Assembly (NCBI RefSeq): GCF_017888565.1
Contig: NZ_JAGHFX010000058.1
Span: 124,001 to 188,000, forward strand
DNA length: 64,000 nt
Direction: 5' to 3'
DNA from: Clostridium sp.
Lineage (GTDB): Bacteria > Bacillota > Clostridia > Clostridiales > Clostridiaceae
Under the pieces are notes generated by a model, which saw only the letters and a program-made list of their open reading frames with translations, searched no databases and was not told where the DNA came from. Made by a program: the position numbers and the translations under genes. The first letter of the stretch is position 1, and every line of letters begins with the position of its first letter. Positions 47,420 to 56,958 of the stretch are shown here, in pieces.

Positions 47420-48790
47420 ATGGTTATATCATATTTTAAAGATTTAGTTGAGGATAAAAAATTTCTAAAGAAAACTGTAGCAATTGGGATTCCTATAGCT
47501 ATACAGGCACTTCTTAATACAACCCTAAATCTTGTTGATACAATGATGATTGGAACATTGGGACAAAGTGCTATTGCAGCAGTTGGACTAGCTAATAAAG
47601 TGTTTTTTGTTTTTACATTATTATTATTTGGTGTTGTTAGTGGTTCTTCAATATTAACTGCTCAATATTGGGGGAAAAGAGATGTGAAAAATATTAGGAG
47701 AGTTCTTGGAATATCTCTTATTATAGGACTTTTAGGTGCTATTATTTTTATGTTAGCAGGACTTTTTATGCCTAAGACAGTTATGAGAATTTTTACTCCA
47801 AGTGAAAATACAATAGCTGTTGGAGCATCTTATTTAATTATAGTAGCTTTAAGTTATCCTTTAACTGCAATAACAAATTGTTATATTTCACTTTTAAGAG
47901 CAACAAATAAGGTTAAGGCACCTGTTTTTATAAGTGTAGTAGCTATTGGAGTTAATGTAATATTAAATTATACATTTATTTTCGGTAATTTTGGGGCACC
48001 AAAACTTGGTGTTCAAGGGGCTGCAATAGCAACTGTTATTGCTAGGTTAGTTGAGTGTTTATCTATTTTAGCTATTGTTTATATAAGTAAAGGACCAGCA
48101 GCAGCTAAGATAAAAGAACTTGTTAACTTTGATAAGGAGTTTATTAAAAAATATTTAATTACAGTATCACCTGTTATAGCTAACGAATTTATGTGGGGAC
48201 TTGGAGTTACTATGTATTCATTAGTTTATGGAAGAATGGGAGATGAAGCCGTTGCTTCAATTACAATAACTCAAAATGTTGAGCAAATATGTGTTGTTAT
48301 ATTCCAAGGATTAAGTTCAGCCACTGCTGTTATTTTAGGAAATGAATTAGGTGCTAATAAGCTAAAGGATGCAGATAAACATGCTAAGAGCTTTTTTGTA
48401 TTACAGTTATTATTAACACTAGTCATGGGATTAGTATGCTTTATGATAAGAACTCCATTAATTAAATTATTCTCTGTTCCAGATAATATAGCATTAGATA
48501 TAACTAAATGTTTAACTGTATTCATATGCTATTTACCATTTAGAATGTTTAATTTAGTTAATATAGTAGGTGTTCTTAGGAGTGGTGGAGACACAAAGGC
48601 ATCTCTACTTTTAGATATTACAGGGGTATGGTGTGTTGGAATACCAATGGCTTTCTTTGGAGGAATTATTTTAGGATTACCTATTTATTATGTTTATGCA
48701 ATGATAACACTTGAAGAGGTTTATAAATTTATATTAGGTTTTAGAAGATATAAGCAAAAGAAATGGCTTAAAAATATAGTTGAAGCGTAA
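47420..48790 (+). CDS. MATE-family multidrug/cation efflux transporter, 456 aa
   Basis: Twelve-helix antiporter with two homologous halves. Signatures: AIGIPIAIQALLNTTLNLVD and MMIGTLGQSAIAAVGLANKV in the N-half, repeated as NEFMWGLGVTMYSLVYGRMG in the C-half. Length is typical and GGAGGAG precedes the ATG. The substrate is unknown. The downstream DUF1275 gene is 70 nt away in the same direction and may be co-transcribed. Confidence 0.92.
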   Translation: MVISYFKDLVEDKKFLKKTVAIGIPIAIQALLNTTLNLVDTMMIGTLGQSAIAAVGLANKVFFVFTLLLFGVVSGSSILTAQYWGKRDVKNIRRVLGISLIIGLLGAIIFMLAGLFMPKTVMRIFTPSENTIAVGASYLIIVALSYPLTAITNCYISLLRATNKVKAPVFISVVAIGVNVILNYTFIFGNFGAPKLGVQGAAIATVIARLVECLSILAIVYISKGPAAAKIKELVNFDKEFIKKYLITVSPVIANEFMWGLGVTMYSLVYGRMGDEAVASITITQNVEQICVVIFQGLSSATAVILGNELGANKLKDADKHAKSFFVLQLLLTLVMGLVCFMIRTPLIKLFSVPDNIALDITKCLTVFICYLPFRMFNLVNIVGVLRSGGDTKASLLLDITGVWCVGIPMAFFGGIILGLPIYYVYAMITLEEVYKFILGFRRYKQKKWLKNIVEA

Positions 48791-48860
48791 ATATTAAAAG
48801 CAGTATTTACTTAAAAATATACTTTAATAGTAATAATGTGAGTATCAAGGGGGCTTTTAG

Positions 48861-49604
48861 TTGGATTTAAAAGAAGTTAAGATAAAAGGTATTATTAGTA
48901 GAGTAAGAGGAATGATACCAAGTCATGAAATAACATCTGAATCACTAAGATTAGGAGTACTACTTGCAATAGTAGGAGGATTCTTAGATGCTTATACATT
49001 TATATGTAGAGGTGGAGTATTTGCTAATGCTGAAACAGGGAATATTGTATTAGTTGCACTTGGAATTACAAATAGAGACTATAGAAGTGTATTTATGGCT
49101 GCACTTCCTATTTTATCATTTGTAATAGGAGTTGTAGTTACAGAAATAATAAGAGAAAAATCAATAAAGAATTATGCAGAATCAGCTAAGGCTGAAAAAT
49201 GTATTTTAGTTATTGAAGCAATTGTACTTTTTATTATTGGATTCATACCAGACAACGTACCACATATATTTGTAACTACAACTATATCTTTTGTTTCATC
49301 AGTGCAAATTTCATCTTTTAGGAGACTAGTTGATTCTCCATATAGTACAACTATGTGCACAGGAAATCTAAGAACGGCTTCACAAGCTGCATATTTAGCA
49401 ATAACTAAAAAAGATGATGCTGCATGTGCAAGATCAATAAGATATATAATAGTAATTGCTTCGTTTTTATTTGGTGCATCTTTAGGTGGAATATTAACTT
49501 TAAAGTTTGGTGTCAAATCAATATGGACATGCTCTATTATATTAACTATTTCAAAAATTATATTTAGTATAGATGAATATAGATTTATTAAAAAGGATAT
49601 ATAG
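48861..49604 (+). CDS. YoaK/DUF1275-family membrane protein, 247 aa
   Basis: Six-helix membrane protein with the DUF1275 signature GGFLDAYTFICRGGVFANAETGN split by the second helix, and later SPYSTTMCTGNLR. The function is unknown in most bacteria. The start is TTG, with AAGGGGG at suitable spacing and no competing ATG. An N-terminal hydrophilic extension of about 30 residues precedes the first helix. Confidence 0.88.
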   Translation: MDLKEVKIKGIISRVRGMIPSHEITSESLRLGVLLAIVGGFLDAYTFICRGGVFANAETGNIVLVALGITNRDYRSVFMAALPILSFVIGVVVTEIIREKSIKNYAESAKAEKCILVIEAIVLFIIGFIPDNVPHIFVTTTISFVSSVQISSFRRLVDSPYSTTMCTGNLRTASQAAYLAITKKDDAACARSIRYIIVIASFLFGASLGGILTLKFGVKSIWTCSIILTISKIIFSIDEYRFIKKDI

Positions 49605-49635
49605 AAATGGAAAGTAATTTCCATATAATTAATTA

Positions 49636-49664
49636 TTGAAATTATATTAATGTTTGTGTATAAT
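49636..49664 (+). promoter_or_regulatory. Promoter of the purine permease transcript
   Basis: TTGAAA (49636-49641), 17-nt spacer, TATAAT (49659-49664); predicted start about 15 nt before the aptamer. Confidence 0.78.
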
Positions 49665-49682
49665 ACGAATATAAATCAAGAA

Positions 49683-49860
49683 ATTCTCGTATATCATCGG
49701 TGATATGGACCGAAAGTTTCTACCTGCTAACCGTAAATAGGCAGACTACGAGGTATTGTATTTGAAAAAGAAATTATTGTAAATAGATTTGTAATATAAA
49801 TTTATGATTTGATTTCTATTTTTAAGACAACACCTCGATTACGAGGTGTTTTTTATTACT
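49683..49860 (+). promoter_or_regulatory. Purine riboswitch, guanine type
   Basis: P1 is CTCGTA with TACGAG (ending near 49753). The core has ATATGG, the GTTTCTACC J2/3, loops ACCGTAAA and TATGG-type kissing positions, and GACTACGAG at the end. The key J3/1 base is C (GACTAC), so the ligand is guanine or hypoxanthine rather than adenine (GATTAT). The terminator AACACCTCG/CGAGGTGTT plus T-run lies at 49829-49856. The P1 3' strand TACGAGGT can pair with ACACCTCG as antiterminator, giving a transcriptional OFF switch. Confidence 0.95.
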
Positions 49861-49881
49861 TAAACAATGGAGGATGAAGTC

Positions 49882-51231
49882 ATGAATAAAGTAAAAGCAA
49901 CAGATGGAATTAATCTAACATATGGAGTTGACGATAACCCATCAATATCAGAGAAGATATTATTTGGAATTCAGCATATATTTGCTGCATTTGGTGGAAT
50001 AATAGTTGTTCCATTAGTTATATCCAGTGCATTAGGATTTGATGCTAAAACAGGAACGACATTAATAAGTGCATCAATACTTGCAGCTGGTCTTGCAACA
50101 ATAATACAAGCAAAGGGTGTAGGCCCAGTAGGTTCAAAAGTAGCCTGCATAATGGGGACAGACTTTACTTTTGTATCACCATCTATTACCGTTGGATCTG
50201 TTTTAGGATTACCAGGAATAATTGGAGCTACAATCCTGGGTGCAGTTTTTGAAGTAGTGCTTAGCTATTTTATAAGGCCATTAATGAAGCTATTTCCACC
50301 ACTAGTTACAGGAACAGTTGTATGTTTAATTGGGTTAACATTATTACCTGTATCAATAGATTGGGCTGCAGGGGGAAGTGGAGCTGCAGATTATGGTAGT
50401 ATAAAAAATATATCAATTTCAATGCTTGTACTTATTGGAACACTATTACTAAATCGTTATGGAAAAGGTATGCTTAGTAGCGCATCAATACTTATAGGAA
50501 TGATTGTTGGATATGTTGTGTGCATTCCACTTGGATTAGTAGATTTTACAGCAGTTAAAGAAGCAAGTTGGATTTCATTTCCTAAGATATTTGAATACGG
50601 AGTTACTTTTGATTTAAAAGCACTTATAGCATTTATTCCAGCATATTTTGTTACTGCAATTGAAACAGTAGGATGTTTAAAGGCAGTAGGGGAAGTTTCA
50701 GAAGTAGATATGACTGACAAGCGTATAGGCGCAGGTGTATTATCAGATGGTATTGGAAGTATGATAGGTGGTGTTGTTGGTACATTACCTAACACTACAT
50801 TTAGTCAAAATGTTGGATTAATCCCTTTAACAAAAGTAGCTAGTCGTTATGTAGCAGTTATGGCAGGTATTATATTAGTTATATTAGGATTTTTACCTAA
50901 ACTTGCAGCAATAGTTAATAGCATTCCTCAGCCTGTTTTAGGAGGAGTTGGAATAGTTATGTTTGGAACTGTTGCAGCAGCAGGAATAAAAACATTAAGT
51001 AAAGTAAAAATAAATGAACGTAATCTTTTAATAATAGCTACATCTATTGGATTAGGACTTGGAGTAACATTTAGACCAGAGTTTATTTCACAATTACCAG
51101 AAGGATTAAAAATGATTTTTGCATCAGGAATATCAACTGGAACAATAACAGCATTAATATTAAATGTAGTTTTAAAAGAAGACAAAGAAGAAATAGAAGT
51201 ATCAGATGAAAGTGATATAGAAGCAGCATAA
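49882..51231 (+). CDS. pbuX: Guanine/xanthine-type purine permease (NCS2/NAT family), 449 aa
   Basis: Nucleobase:cation symporter of the NCS2 family. Fourteen-helix layout with GIQHIFAAFGGIIVVP at the start, the substrate-site helices AIETVGCLKAVGEVS and the NAT signature QNVGLIPLTKVASR. The VASR form of the signature is that of purine (xanthine/guanine/hypoxanthine) rather than uracil carriers, matching the guanine riboswitch. The ATG at 49882 follows GGAGG; the earlier in-frame start precedes that site. The symbol is by function, not proven orthology. Confidence 0.9.
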   Translation: MNKVKATDGINLTYGVDDNPSISEKILFGIQHIFAAFGGIIVVPLVISSALGFDAKTGTTLISASILAAGLATIIQAKGVGPVGSKVACIMGTDFTFVSPSITVGSVLGLPGIIGATILGAVFEVVLSYFIRPLMKLFPPLVTGTVVCLIGLTLLPVSIDWAAGGSGAADYGSIKNISISMLVLIGTLLLNRYGKGMLSSASILIGMIVGYVVCIPLGLVDFTAVKEASWISFPKIFEYGVTFDLKALIAFIPAYFVTAIETVGCLKAVGEVSEVDMTDKRIGAGVLSDGIGSMIGGVVGTLPNTTFSQNVGLIPLTKVASRYVAVMAGIILVILGFLPKLAAIVNSIPQPVLGGVGIVMFGTVAAAGIKTLSKVKINERNLLIIATSIGLGLGVTFRPEFISQLPEGLKMIFASGISTGTITALILNVVLKEDKEEIEVSDESDIEAA

Positions 51232-51245
51232 TATATAAATGAAAT

Positions 51246-51288
51246 AATAAAACCCTCAACAAATGAAATTGTTGGGGGTTTTAATTTA
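51246..51288 (+). terminator. Terminator of the purine permease gene
   Basis: AAAACCCTCAACAA/TTGTTGGGGGTTTT with 6-nt loop. Confidence 0.9.
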
Positions 51289-51291
51289 TAA

Positions 51292-51331
51292 GTGAAAAGT
51301 TAAGAGTGAAAAAGTGAAAAGTTGAAGAGGT
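51292..51331. repeat. Short tandem-like repeat of AGTGAAAAGTT
   Basis: AGTGAAAAGTT occurs twice, flanking a partial copy (AGAGTGAAA), within 40 bases between the permease terminator and the next gene. It is simple-sequence-like and its function is unknown. Confidence 0.6.
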
Positions 51332-51448
51332 TTTGCTATGCAAAGCATAACTATTGTATATTTAAGTATAATCAGTTATTATAATGAAATTTTATTGTAT
51401 CTATTATATAATGAAATTATGTTCAATTTGGATATTTAGGGGGAGAAG

Positions 51449-52351
51449 ATGAAAAATATTAATAAAGCTTTAAAAATTTCTATGGCATTAATAAGCATAT
51501 CTTTAGTAATGACACTTTTAGTATTAAGTAAATTGAAATTAGATAAGCCTGTATTTTTAAAAAATTATAAGGAAGTTGAAATTATGGAAAATGAGGGTGC
51601 CTATTCGATTTCAGGTTTTGATATTGAATTAAAATACATATCAAATAGAGAAGATAAAAGAAAAGTATCATCTGTAATCTTTAAAGAAGCACCAGAATTA
51701 AATTTTTATGCAAGTGAAAATAATTCTATGGGATTAATGCGCTTTTATAATAATGTTAATGATAATGTTGAAAATCATGGTATATATGGGGTTCATACAG
51801 TTTTTTTAAGTTTAAGCTCTCAAAAGTATGATTATGAATTTGATAAAGATCTTGTATTAAGCAATGCAACAGTAACTTTTGATGATGGACTTACTATGGA
51901 GGTTGATTTAGGAAAGATAATATTATATAAGCACGATTCGGATAAATATGATTATGATAAAAAAATATTAAAATGGTATAGTGGACAAAGTTCAAATGAT
52001 GGCATTAGTAAAGGGGGATTCATAGTTAATGATTACATAAAAGTATCACATATTTATTCACCATTATTTGATGATACTAAAGATTTATTTGATTTTAATA
52101 TAGACAAGCTAGGAAATATAGCTAATATGGAGTTAATTTATAATAAAAATGATTATTTATATTTTACTTCACAATTTTATAATATAGATGATATAGAAAG
52201 AAAACTTTATAGTTACGATATAAAGCCTGTTATTTATTTTAAAGATGGAAGTGGAAACGATCATGAACAGAGAATAAATAATTTAACTTATAACCCTTAC
52301 TTTAGGTTTAGTGATATTTATAAATATTTAAGAGTAAAGGGGGAAATATAA
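51449..52351 (+). CDS. Membrane-anchored extracytoplasmic protein, unknown function, 300 aa
   Basis: One N-terminal transmembrane helix (ALKISMALISISLVMTLLVLS cut at about 10-27), then a soluble beta-rich domain outside the cell rich in Asp, Tyr and Lys, with no cysteine pattern or catalytic motif I can name. RBS AGGGGGAG. The stop codon abuts the ATG of the next gene, so the two are an operon and probably work together. No family recognised. Confidence 0.75.
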   Translation: MKNINKALKISMALISISLVMTLLVLSKLKLDKPVFLKNYKEVEIMENEGAYSISGFDIELKYISNREDKRKVSSVIFKEAPELNFYASENNSMGLMRFYNNVNDNVENHGIYGVHTVFLSLSSQKYDYEFDKDLVLSNATVTFDDGLTMEVDLGKIILYKHDSDKYDYDKKILKWYSGQSSNDGISKGGFIVNDYIKVSHIYSPLFDDTKDLFDFNIDKLGNIANMELIYNKNDYLYFTSQFYNIDDIERKLYSYDIKPVIYFKDGSGNDHEQRINNLTYNPYFRFSDIYKYLRVKGEI

Positions 52352-52909
52352 ATGCTTCATGGTTATAAAAAAGTCTTTTGGGGAATGGTTTTTACAGCTT
52401 TTCACTTTAATTTTGGTCCTATTCAGATTTTACCGAACTTTATTGCAATATTGATTATATCCTCTGGAATAAAAGAAATATTGATTGATAATGAAAATGA
52501 CTCACTTAACATGTCACTAAAGTTAAATAATATAAGCGCCTTTGTTTCATTTATTACATTTATATTACCATTTATGGGGATTGAAAACTCATCAAGTAAT
52601 ATAATTTTCAATGCTATATGGTTTAATGTAGGAAGTATCTTAGATATTATAACTATAGTAAAACTTTTAGAAGGAACATCACAAATTTTATCTGATAAAT
52701 ATAATAATGATTTAGGAAAAGAATATCAAAAGAAAGCAATAAAGTATCTTTGGTTATATCCAATTGTAGTAATAGTAAGTAATTTTAACTTTATATTTAT
52801 GTCAGAAATGTTATCACTAGGAATAGCTATATATGCATTAATAATAAAAATATGGATAATGTTATCATTTAAAAATTTATATAAAGATGATTTACAAATT
52901 ATTAAATAA
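52352..52909 (+). CDS. Polytopic membrane protein, unknown function, 185 aa
   Basis: About five hydrophobic helices: a start with GMVFTAFHFNFGPIQILPNF, LIISSGIKEIL, FVSFITFILPFMGI, FNVGSILDIITIVKLLEG and the C-terminal pair. The pattern resembles small clostridial membrane proteins of unassigned role. It starts directly after the stop of the preceding gene, with AAGGGGGAAA inside that gene's end, so it is translationally linked. The pair could be a surface protein and its membrane partner (inference). Confidence 0.75.
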   Translation: MLHGYKKVFWGMVFTAFHFNFGPIQILPNFIAILIISSGIKEILIDNENDSLNMSLKLNNISAFVSFITFILPFMGIENSSSNIIFNAIWFNVGSILDIITIVKLLEGTSQILSDKYNNDLGKEYQKKAIKYLWLYPIVVIVSNFNFIFMSEMLSLGIAIYALIIKIWIMLSFKNLYKDDLQIIK

Positions 52910-52961
52910 ATTTATGAAAATTTACTAATAATACTTTTATAGAAATATGGAGGTGTTATTA

Positions 52962-53246
52962 ATGATTAAAGATATATTAAATGAATTGATACTTAAAAAT
53001 TCAGAAAATCTATCTCAACATAATTTTGAGAGAAATACAGTATTAGGAATGAATAGGGATTTAGATAAATTAAAAATAAATGATGATGTTTCTAATGAAG
53101 ATATAATAGTTGATGAATATTCTTCAAAAATAACTAATGCTTATGTAGAACTTAAGGATGTTGTAGAAAATAAGGACAAATATGAAATTTCAAAAGATGA
53201 TAAAAATAAGGTTGATTTAAATTCATTAACTTTAAATAAAAAATAA
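52962..53246 (+). CDS. Small hydrophilic protein, unknown function, 94 aa
   Basis: Acidic/basic, soluble, mostly helical by composition, no cysteine, no membrane segment. ATG 52962 follows GGAGGTG at good spacing. The C-terminal half (ITNAYVELKDVVENKDKY) is amphipathic. It lies 52 nt after the membrane-protein pair and may be part of the same transcript. No family recognised. Confidence 0.7.
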   Translation: MIKDILNELILKNSENLSQHNFERNTVLGMNRDLDKLKINDDVSNEDIIVDEYSSKITNAYVELKDVVENKDKYEISKDDKNKVDLNSLTLNKK

Positions 53247-53289
53247 TGTATTTAGAATAAAATTTAGATAGGATTCTAAGAAATTATAT

Positions 53290-53346
53290 ACTCTCTTTAT
53301 AGTAGATAGTTTAAATAATAAAAACTAATACTATAGAGGGAGTTTT
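53290..53346 (+). terminator. Intrinsic terminator
   Basis: ACTCTCTTTATAGTA (53290-53304) pairs with TACTATAGAGGGAGT (53329-53343) using two G-T pairs, then TTTTCTT. Confidence 0.75.
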
Positions 53347-53527
53347 CTTGTTGCTTTAGTTTTTTATTTATAGTATATATAAGATTGCTTTGAATGGGAA
53401 TAAGGTAATTGAATAAGTAACTCATATATGTCTAGTTTTCTTGTAAAGTAGAATTTAAAAATATTTTAAGATTAATTTAAGGTAGTAATGATATTATTTA
53501 CTCAATGAAATTGTAGGAGGAAAATTT

Positions 53528-55393
53528 ATGAGTAAAAAACTTATTGCTATATTATCAGTAATTTCTTTATGCATAGGAGTTACTGGATGCACAAATAAAC
53601 AAGCGAATACCAATAAAACTTCCATAAGCAGTGAGAGTATAGAAAATATAAATGCTACTATCACTTTAGGAGATAATATATCTGTAGAAGGAAATGGTGC
53701 AGTTGTAGAAGGAAATAAAATTATAATAAATTCTGCAGGAACTTATAGTATTTCAGGAACCTTAAGTGATGGGCAAATAATAGTAAATGCTGGAGATGAA
53801 GATAATGTAGAACTTATATTAAATAGTGTTAATATAAGTTGCTCTAATAGTTCAGCAATATATGTTAAGAATTCTAAAAATACATATATAATTTTAGCTG
53901 ATGGAACAGAAAATCAAGTAACAGATGGAGAAAATTATGTGTTTGAGGATGAAGCCAATAATGAACCAAATGCTGCAATTTTTAGTAAATCTGACTTGTT
54001 TATTAATGGTACAGGGTCTCTTATAGTAAATGCTAATTATAATAATGGAATAACAAGTAAAGATGATTTAGAAATAGGAGATGCTAATATATCAGTAACT
54101 TCTGTACATGATGGTATTAGAGGGAAAGATTCTATTACAATAGCAAGTGGAAATATAACTATAAATTCACAAGGGGATGGAATGAAATCTAATAACTCAG
54201 AAGATGCAGAAAGAGGATATGTATTAATTCAAGGCGGAACTATTAATATAACATCAGGTGAAGATGGAATACAAGCAGAAACAAATGCTACAATTACTGG
54301 AGGAGATATAACTATTAAATCAGGGGGAGGAAGTGAAAATAGCAGTAAAACTAGTAGTTCATGGGGAGCATGGGGAAATCCTAAAGGCTTTGGAACTCAA
54401 GAAACAACAGTAGTAGAAACTGAAACAGCAAGTGCTAAAGGAATAAAAGCTGTAGTAGGAATCAAAATTGATTCTGGAAATATAAATATTGATTCATCTG
54501 ATGACTCAATACATTCTAATAGTAGTGTAGAAATTAATGGAGGAAGTATTAATGCTTCATCAGGTGATGACGGTATTCATGCAGATTCAGTTATAAATAT
54601 AAAGGGTGGAGATATTAATATAACTAAATCTTATGAAGGGATAGAAGCTGAAACAATAAATATTAATGATGGAAATATAAAAGTAGTTGCAAGTGATGAT
54701 GGTATTAATGCGGCAGGTGGAAATGATGGATCTTCAATGAATGGAAGACCAGGACAAAATAGTTTTGCTTCATCAGGAAATGGAACAATAAATCTTAATG
54801 GTGGAAGAGTAGTTATAGATGCAAGTGGCGATGGTATTGATGCTAATGGATCAATATATATGAAGGCTGGAACTGTTATAGTAAATGGACCTGAAAATAG
54901 CGGAAATGGATCTCTAGATTATGATGGAGAATTCAAAGTTTCAGGTGGAGTTTTAATAGCAGCAGGTGCATCAGGAATGGCTCAGTCAGTAAGTACAACA
55001 TCAACACAAAATTCAGTTAATATATTTACAAGTTTATCAGCAAATACATTAATTCGTATTGAAGACAAAAGTGGAAATGAAGTTATAACATTTGCACCAA
55101 GTAAAAATGCACAATCAGTTGTTATATCTTCACAAAATATTAAAACAAATGAATCTTATAAGATTTATACAGGAGGAGAATCAACTGGAACATCAAGTGA
55201 TGGATTGTATTCAGAAGGATCTTACTCAGGAGGAACTGAATTGGAAAGTTTCACAGCTTCTAGTGCAGTTACAACTGTAGGTCAAGAAACAGGAGGAGTT
55301 GGAGGACCAGGTGGAGGAAGAATGCCAGGTCAAGGTGGTGTTATGAGAGGGCAAGAAGGAATGCAACAAGGAGAAATGCCTGTAATGCCTTAA
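53528..55393 (+). CDS. Beta-helix carbohydrate-binding lipoprotein (Cthe_2159/DUF4353-like), 621 aa
   Basis: Surface lipoprotein with a type II signal (SLCIGVTGC, lipidated Cys near residue 21). Residues about 40-470 are a regular series of strands (NGGSIN-, GGTINI-, SGNITI-type turns with DGI, GDGI and DDGI) typical of a right-handed parallel beta-helix. This layout fits the carbohydrate-binding-domain family of C. thermocellum Cthe_2159, which binds cellulose and acidic polysaccharide. The stacked Asp-Asp-Gly turns suggest calcium sites. The C-terminal tail is Gly/Met/Gln-rich (GGPGGGRMPGQGG). RBS GGAGG. Single gene. Binding versus lyase activity cannot be told from the sequence. Confidence 0.82.
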   Translation: MSKKLIAILSVISLCIGVTGCTNKQANTNKTSISSESIENINATITLGDNISVEGNGAVVEGNKIIINSAGTYSISGTLSDGQIIVNAGDEDNVELILNSVNISCSNSSAIYVKNSKNTYIILADGTENQVTDGENYVFEDEANNEPNAAIFSKSDLFINGTGSLIVNANYNNGITSKDDLEIGDANISVTSVHDGIRGKDSITIASGNITINSQGDGMKSNNSEDAERGYVLIQGGTINITSGEDGIQAETNATITGGDITIKSGGGSENSSKTSSSWGAWGNPKGFGTQETTVVETETASAKGIKAVVGIKIDSGNINIDSSDDSIHSNSSVEINGGSINASSGDDGIHADSVINIKGGDINITKSYEGIEAETININDGNIKVVASDDGINAAGGNDGSSMNGRPGQNSFASSGNGTINLNGGRVVIDASGDGIDANGSIYMKAGTVIVNGPENSGNGSLDYDGEFKVSGGVLIAAGASGMAQSVSTTSTQNSVNIFTSLSANTLIRIEDKSGNEVITFAPSKNAQSVVISSQNIKTNESYKIYTGGESTGTSSDGLYSEGSYSGGTELESFTASSAVTTVGQETGGVGGPGGGRMPGQGGVMRGQEGMQQGEMPVMP

Positions 55394-55413
55394 TAATATA
55401 AAATGTTATTAAA

Positions 55414-55463
55414 GGATGTTATCTATAAGCAATTTAATTGCTTATAGGTAATATCCTTTCATT
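55414..55463 (+). terminator. Terminator of the beta-helix lipoprotein gene
   Basis: AAAGGATGTTATCTATAAGC pairs with GCTTATAGGTAATATCCTTT, one bulge, short loop. Confidence 0.8.
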
Positions 55464-55566
55464 TATGATAATAAAGGAATAGTATAGAGGAAGTAGTTAC
55501 TTAATTAAGAAATATAGTAACTACATAGTATAAATAATTATGAATTTTATTTTATAAAGAATACTA

Positions 55567-55615
55567 TTGACAAAATAAATGATAGAGTATAATATTCTTT
55601 ATATGAACATTGTTC
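55567..55615 (+). promoter_or_regulatory. Promoter with a perfect palindrome (putative operator)
   Basis: TTGACA (55567-55572), 17-nt spacer and TAATAT (55590-55595). Ten bases later comes GAACATTGTTC (55605-55615), a perfect 11-bp palindrome (GAACA-T-TGTTC) where a repressor of TetR type could sit. About 235 nt of leader with no recognised structure follow before the first gene. Confidence 0.6.
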
Positions 55616-55849
55616 AATTTAAAACTCAATATATAAAATATAGTTTAAATATAAAAATAGAAGTTTTTAAAATAAGTTATTAGCTTATTGCAATGGTATG
55701 TTTTTCATAATAAATAGATAAATATATTGTACATAGGATTTTAATACAAATGGCTTCTATGAAAATATATATTAATATTCCCACTTAAAAAAGTGGGAAA
55801 AAATATAACTCAATATGAACAAGATTCATATTATAAAGGAGGAATTTTC

Positions 55850-56275
55850 ATGAAAATAAGAAAGGAAAAGCTATTAATCTTAGCAAGTATAGTATGGCTT
55901 ATTGCAGGGTTCAATATATTACGAATTGGGTTTATAAGTTATGTTAGTTATATCACTTTCTTGAACTTAATTCTTTCAACATTGGTGTTTGTGTTTTTTT
56001 GGTTCATAGTTTTTAATAAACTAGTTACAAAGCATACAAATAGAATTCAAAACTATAAGGAAGAGATGCAGTTTGTTTTGAAATTTTTTGATATAAAATC
56101 ATTTTGTATAATGGCTTTCATGATGACTTTTGGTATTGGGATAAGAGTTTTTAGTCTTGTTCCAGAAGTATTTATTGCTGTTTTCTATTCTGGTTTAGGT
56201 TGTGCATTATTTGGTGCTGGAATTCTATTTGGTTATAACTATTTTAAGCTTGAAAGAAAAATACATAAAGTATAA
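55850..56275 (+). CDS. Four-helix membrane protein, unknown function, 141 aa
   Basis: First gene of a three-gene operon of membrane proteins. Four predicted transmembrane helices, with a basic loop between helices two and three (KLVTKHTNRIQNYKEEM) and GIRVFSLVPEVFIAVFYSG in the third-fourth helix turn. No named family recognised. ATG 55850 follows AAAGGAGG; a 19-codon upstream extension has no site. The likely regulator of the operon is not in the window. Confidence 0.75.
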   Translation: MKIRKEKLLILASIVWLIAGFNILRIGFISYVSYITFLNLILSTLVFVFFWFIVFNKLVTKHTNRIQNYKEEMQFVLKFFDIKSFCIMAFMMTFGIGIRVFSLVPEVFIAVFYSGLGCALFGAGILFGYNYFKLERKIHKV

Positions 56276-56289
56276 GGAGGAAAATTAAA

Positions 56290-56952
56290 ATGCAAGCAAT
56301 TATGGAAACAACATTTGATGTTGTATATTTAATTACAGTAGTTACTTTAGGGATCATAATGATTATGAAAAACAATGGGAAAAAACAATATCTTCTATTT
56401 GGGGTTATGGCAGTAACATTAGGAGTAGGAGACTCATTTCACTTAGTTCCAAGAGCAATTGCATTATGTACTACAGGACTTGAAAATTATACATTTGCAT
56501 TAGGAATTGGTAAATTTATAACTTCAATAACAATGACTATATTTTATATACTACTTTATTATGTATGGCGTTTACGTTACAAAATTGAAGGGAAAAATGG
56601 AATAACATTAGCTATATACTTATTATCAATTACACGTATTATCTTATGTTTATTTCCGCAAAATGGTTGGACAAGCATAAATGCACCTTTAAGCTGGGGA
56701 ATTTATAGAAATATACCTTTTGCTTTGTTAGGAATATTGATAATTATTCTATTTTATAAAAGTGCAAGAGAAAATAATGACAAAAGTTTTCGTTTTATGT
56801 GGTTAACTATTGTATTGAGTTTTGCATTTTATATTCCCGTAGTATTATTTGCGGATACTATTCCATTAGTAGGAATGTTGATGATTCCAAAAACTTGTGC
56901 ATATGTTTGGACTGTATTAATAGGATTTAATAGTATGATTTCAAGGAGGTAG
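56290..56952 (+). CDS. Seven-helix membrane protein, unknown function, 220 aa
   Basis: Second gene of the operon (14-nt gap, AAGGAGG site). About seven hydrophobic helices. The second and third are joined by GDSFHLVPRAIALC, whose His and Pro are the sort of residues conserved in cofactor- or ligand-binding membrane proteins, but no heme motif can be claimed. No family name assigned with confidence. Confidence 0.75.
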   Translation: MQAIMETTFDVVYLITVVTLGIIMIMKNNGKKQYLLFGVMAVTLGVGDSFHLVPRAIALCTTGLENYTFALGIGKFITSITMTIFYILLYYVWRLRYKIEGKNGITLAIYLLSITRIILCLFPQNGWTSINAPLSWGIYRNIPFALLGILIIILFYKSARENNDKSFRFMWLTIVLSFAFYIPVVLFADTIPLVGMLMIPKTCAYVWTVLIGFNSMISRR

Positions 56953-56958
56953 TTTTGT

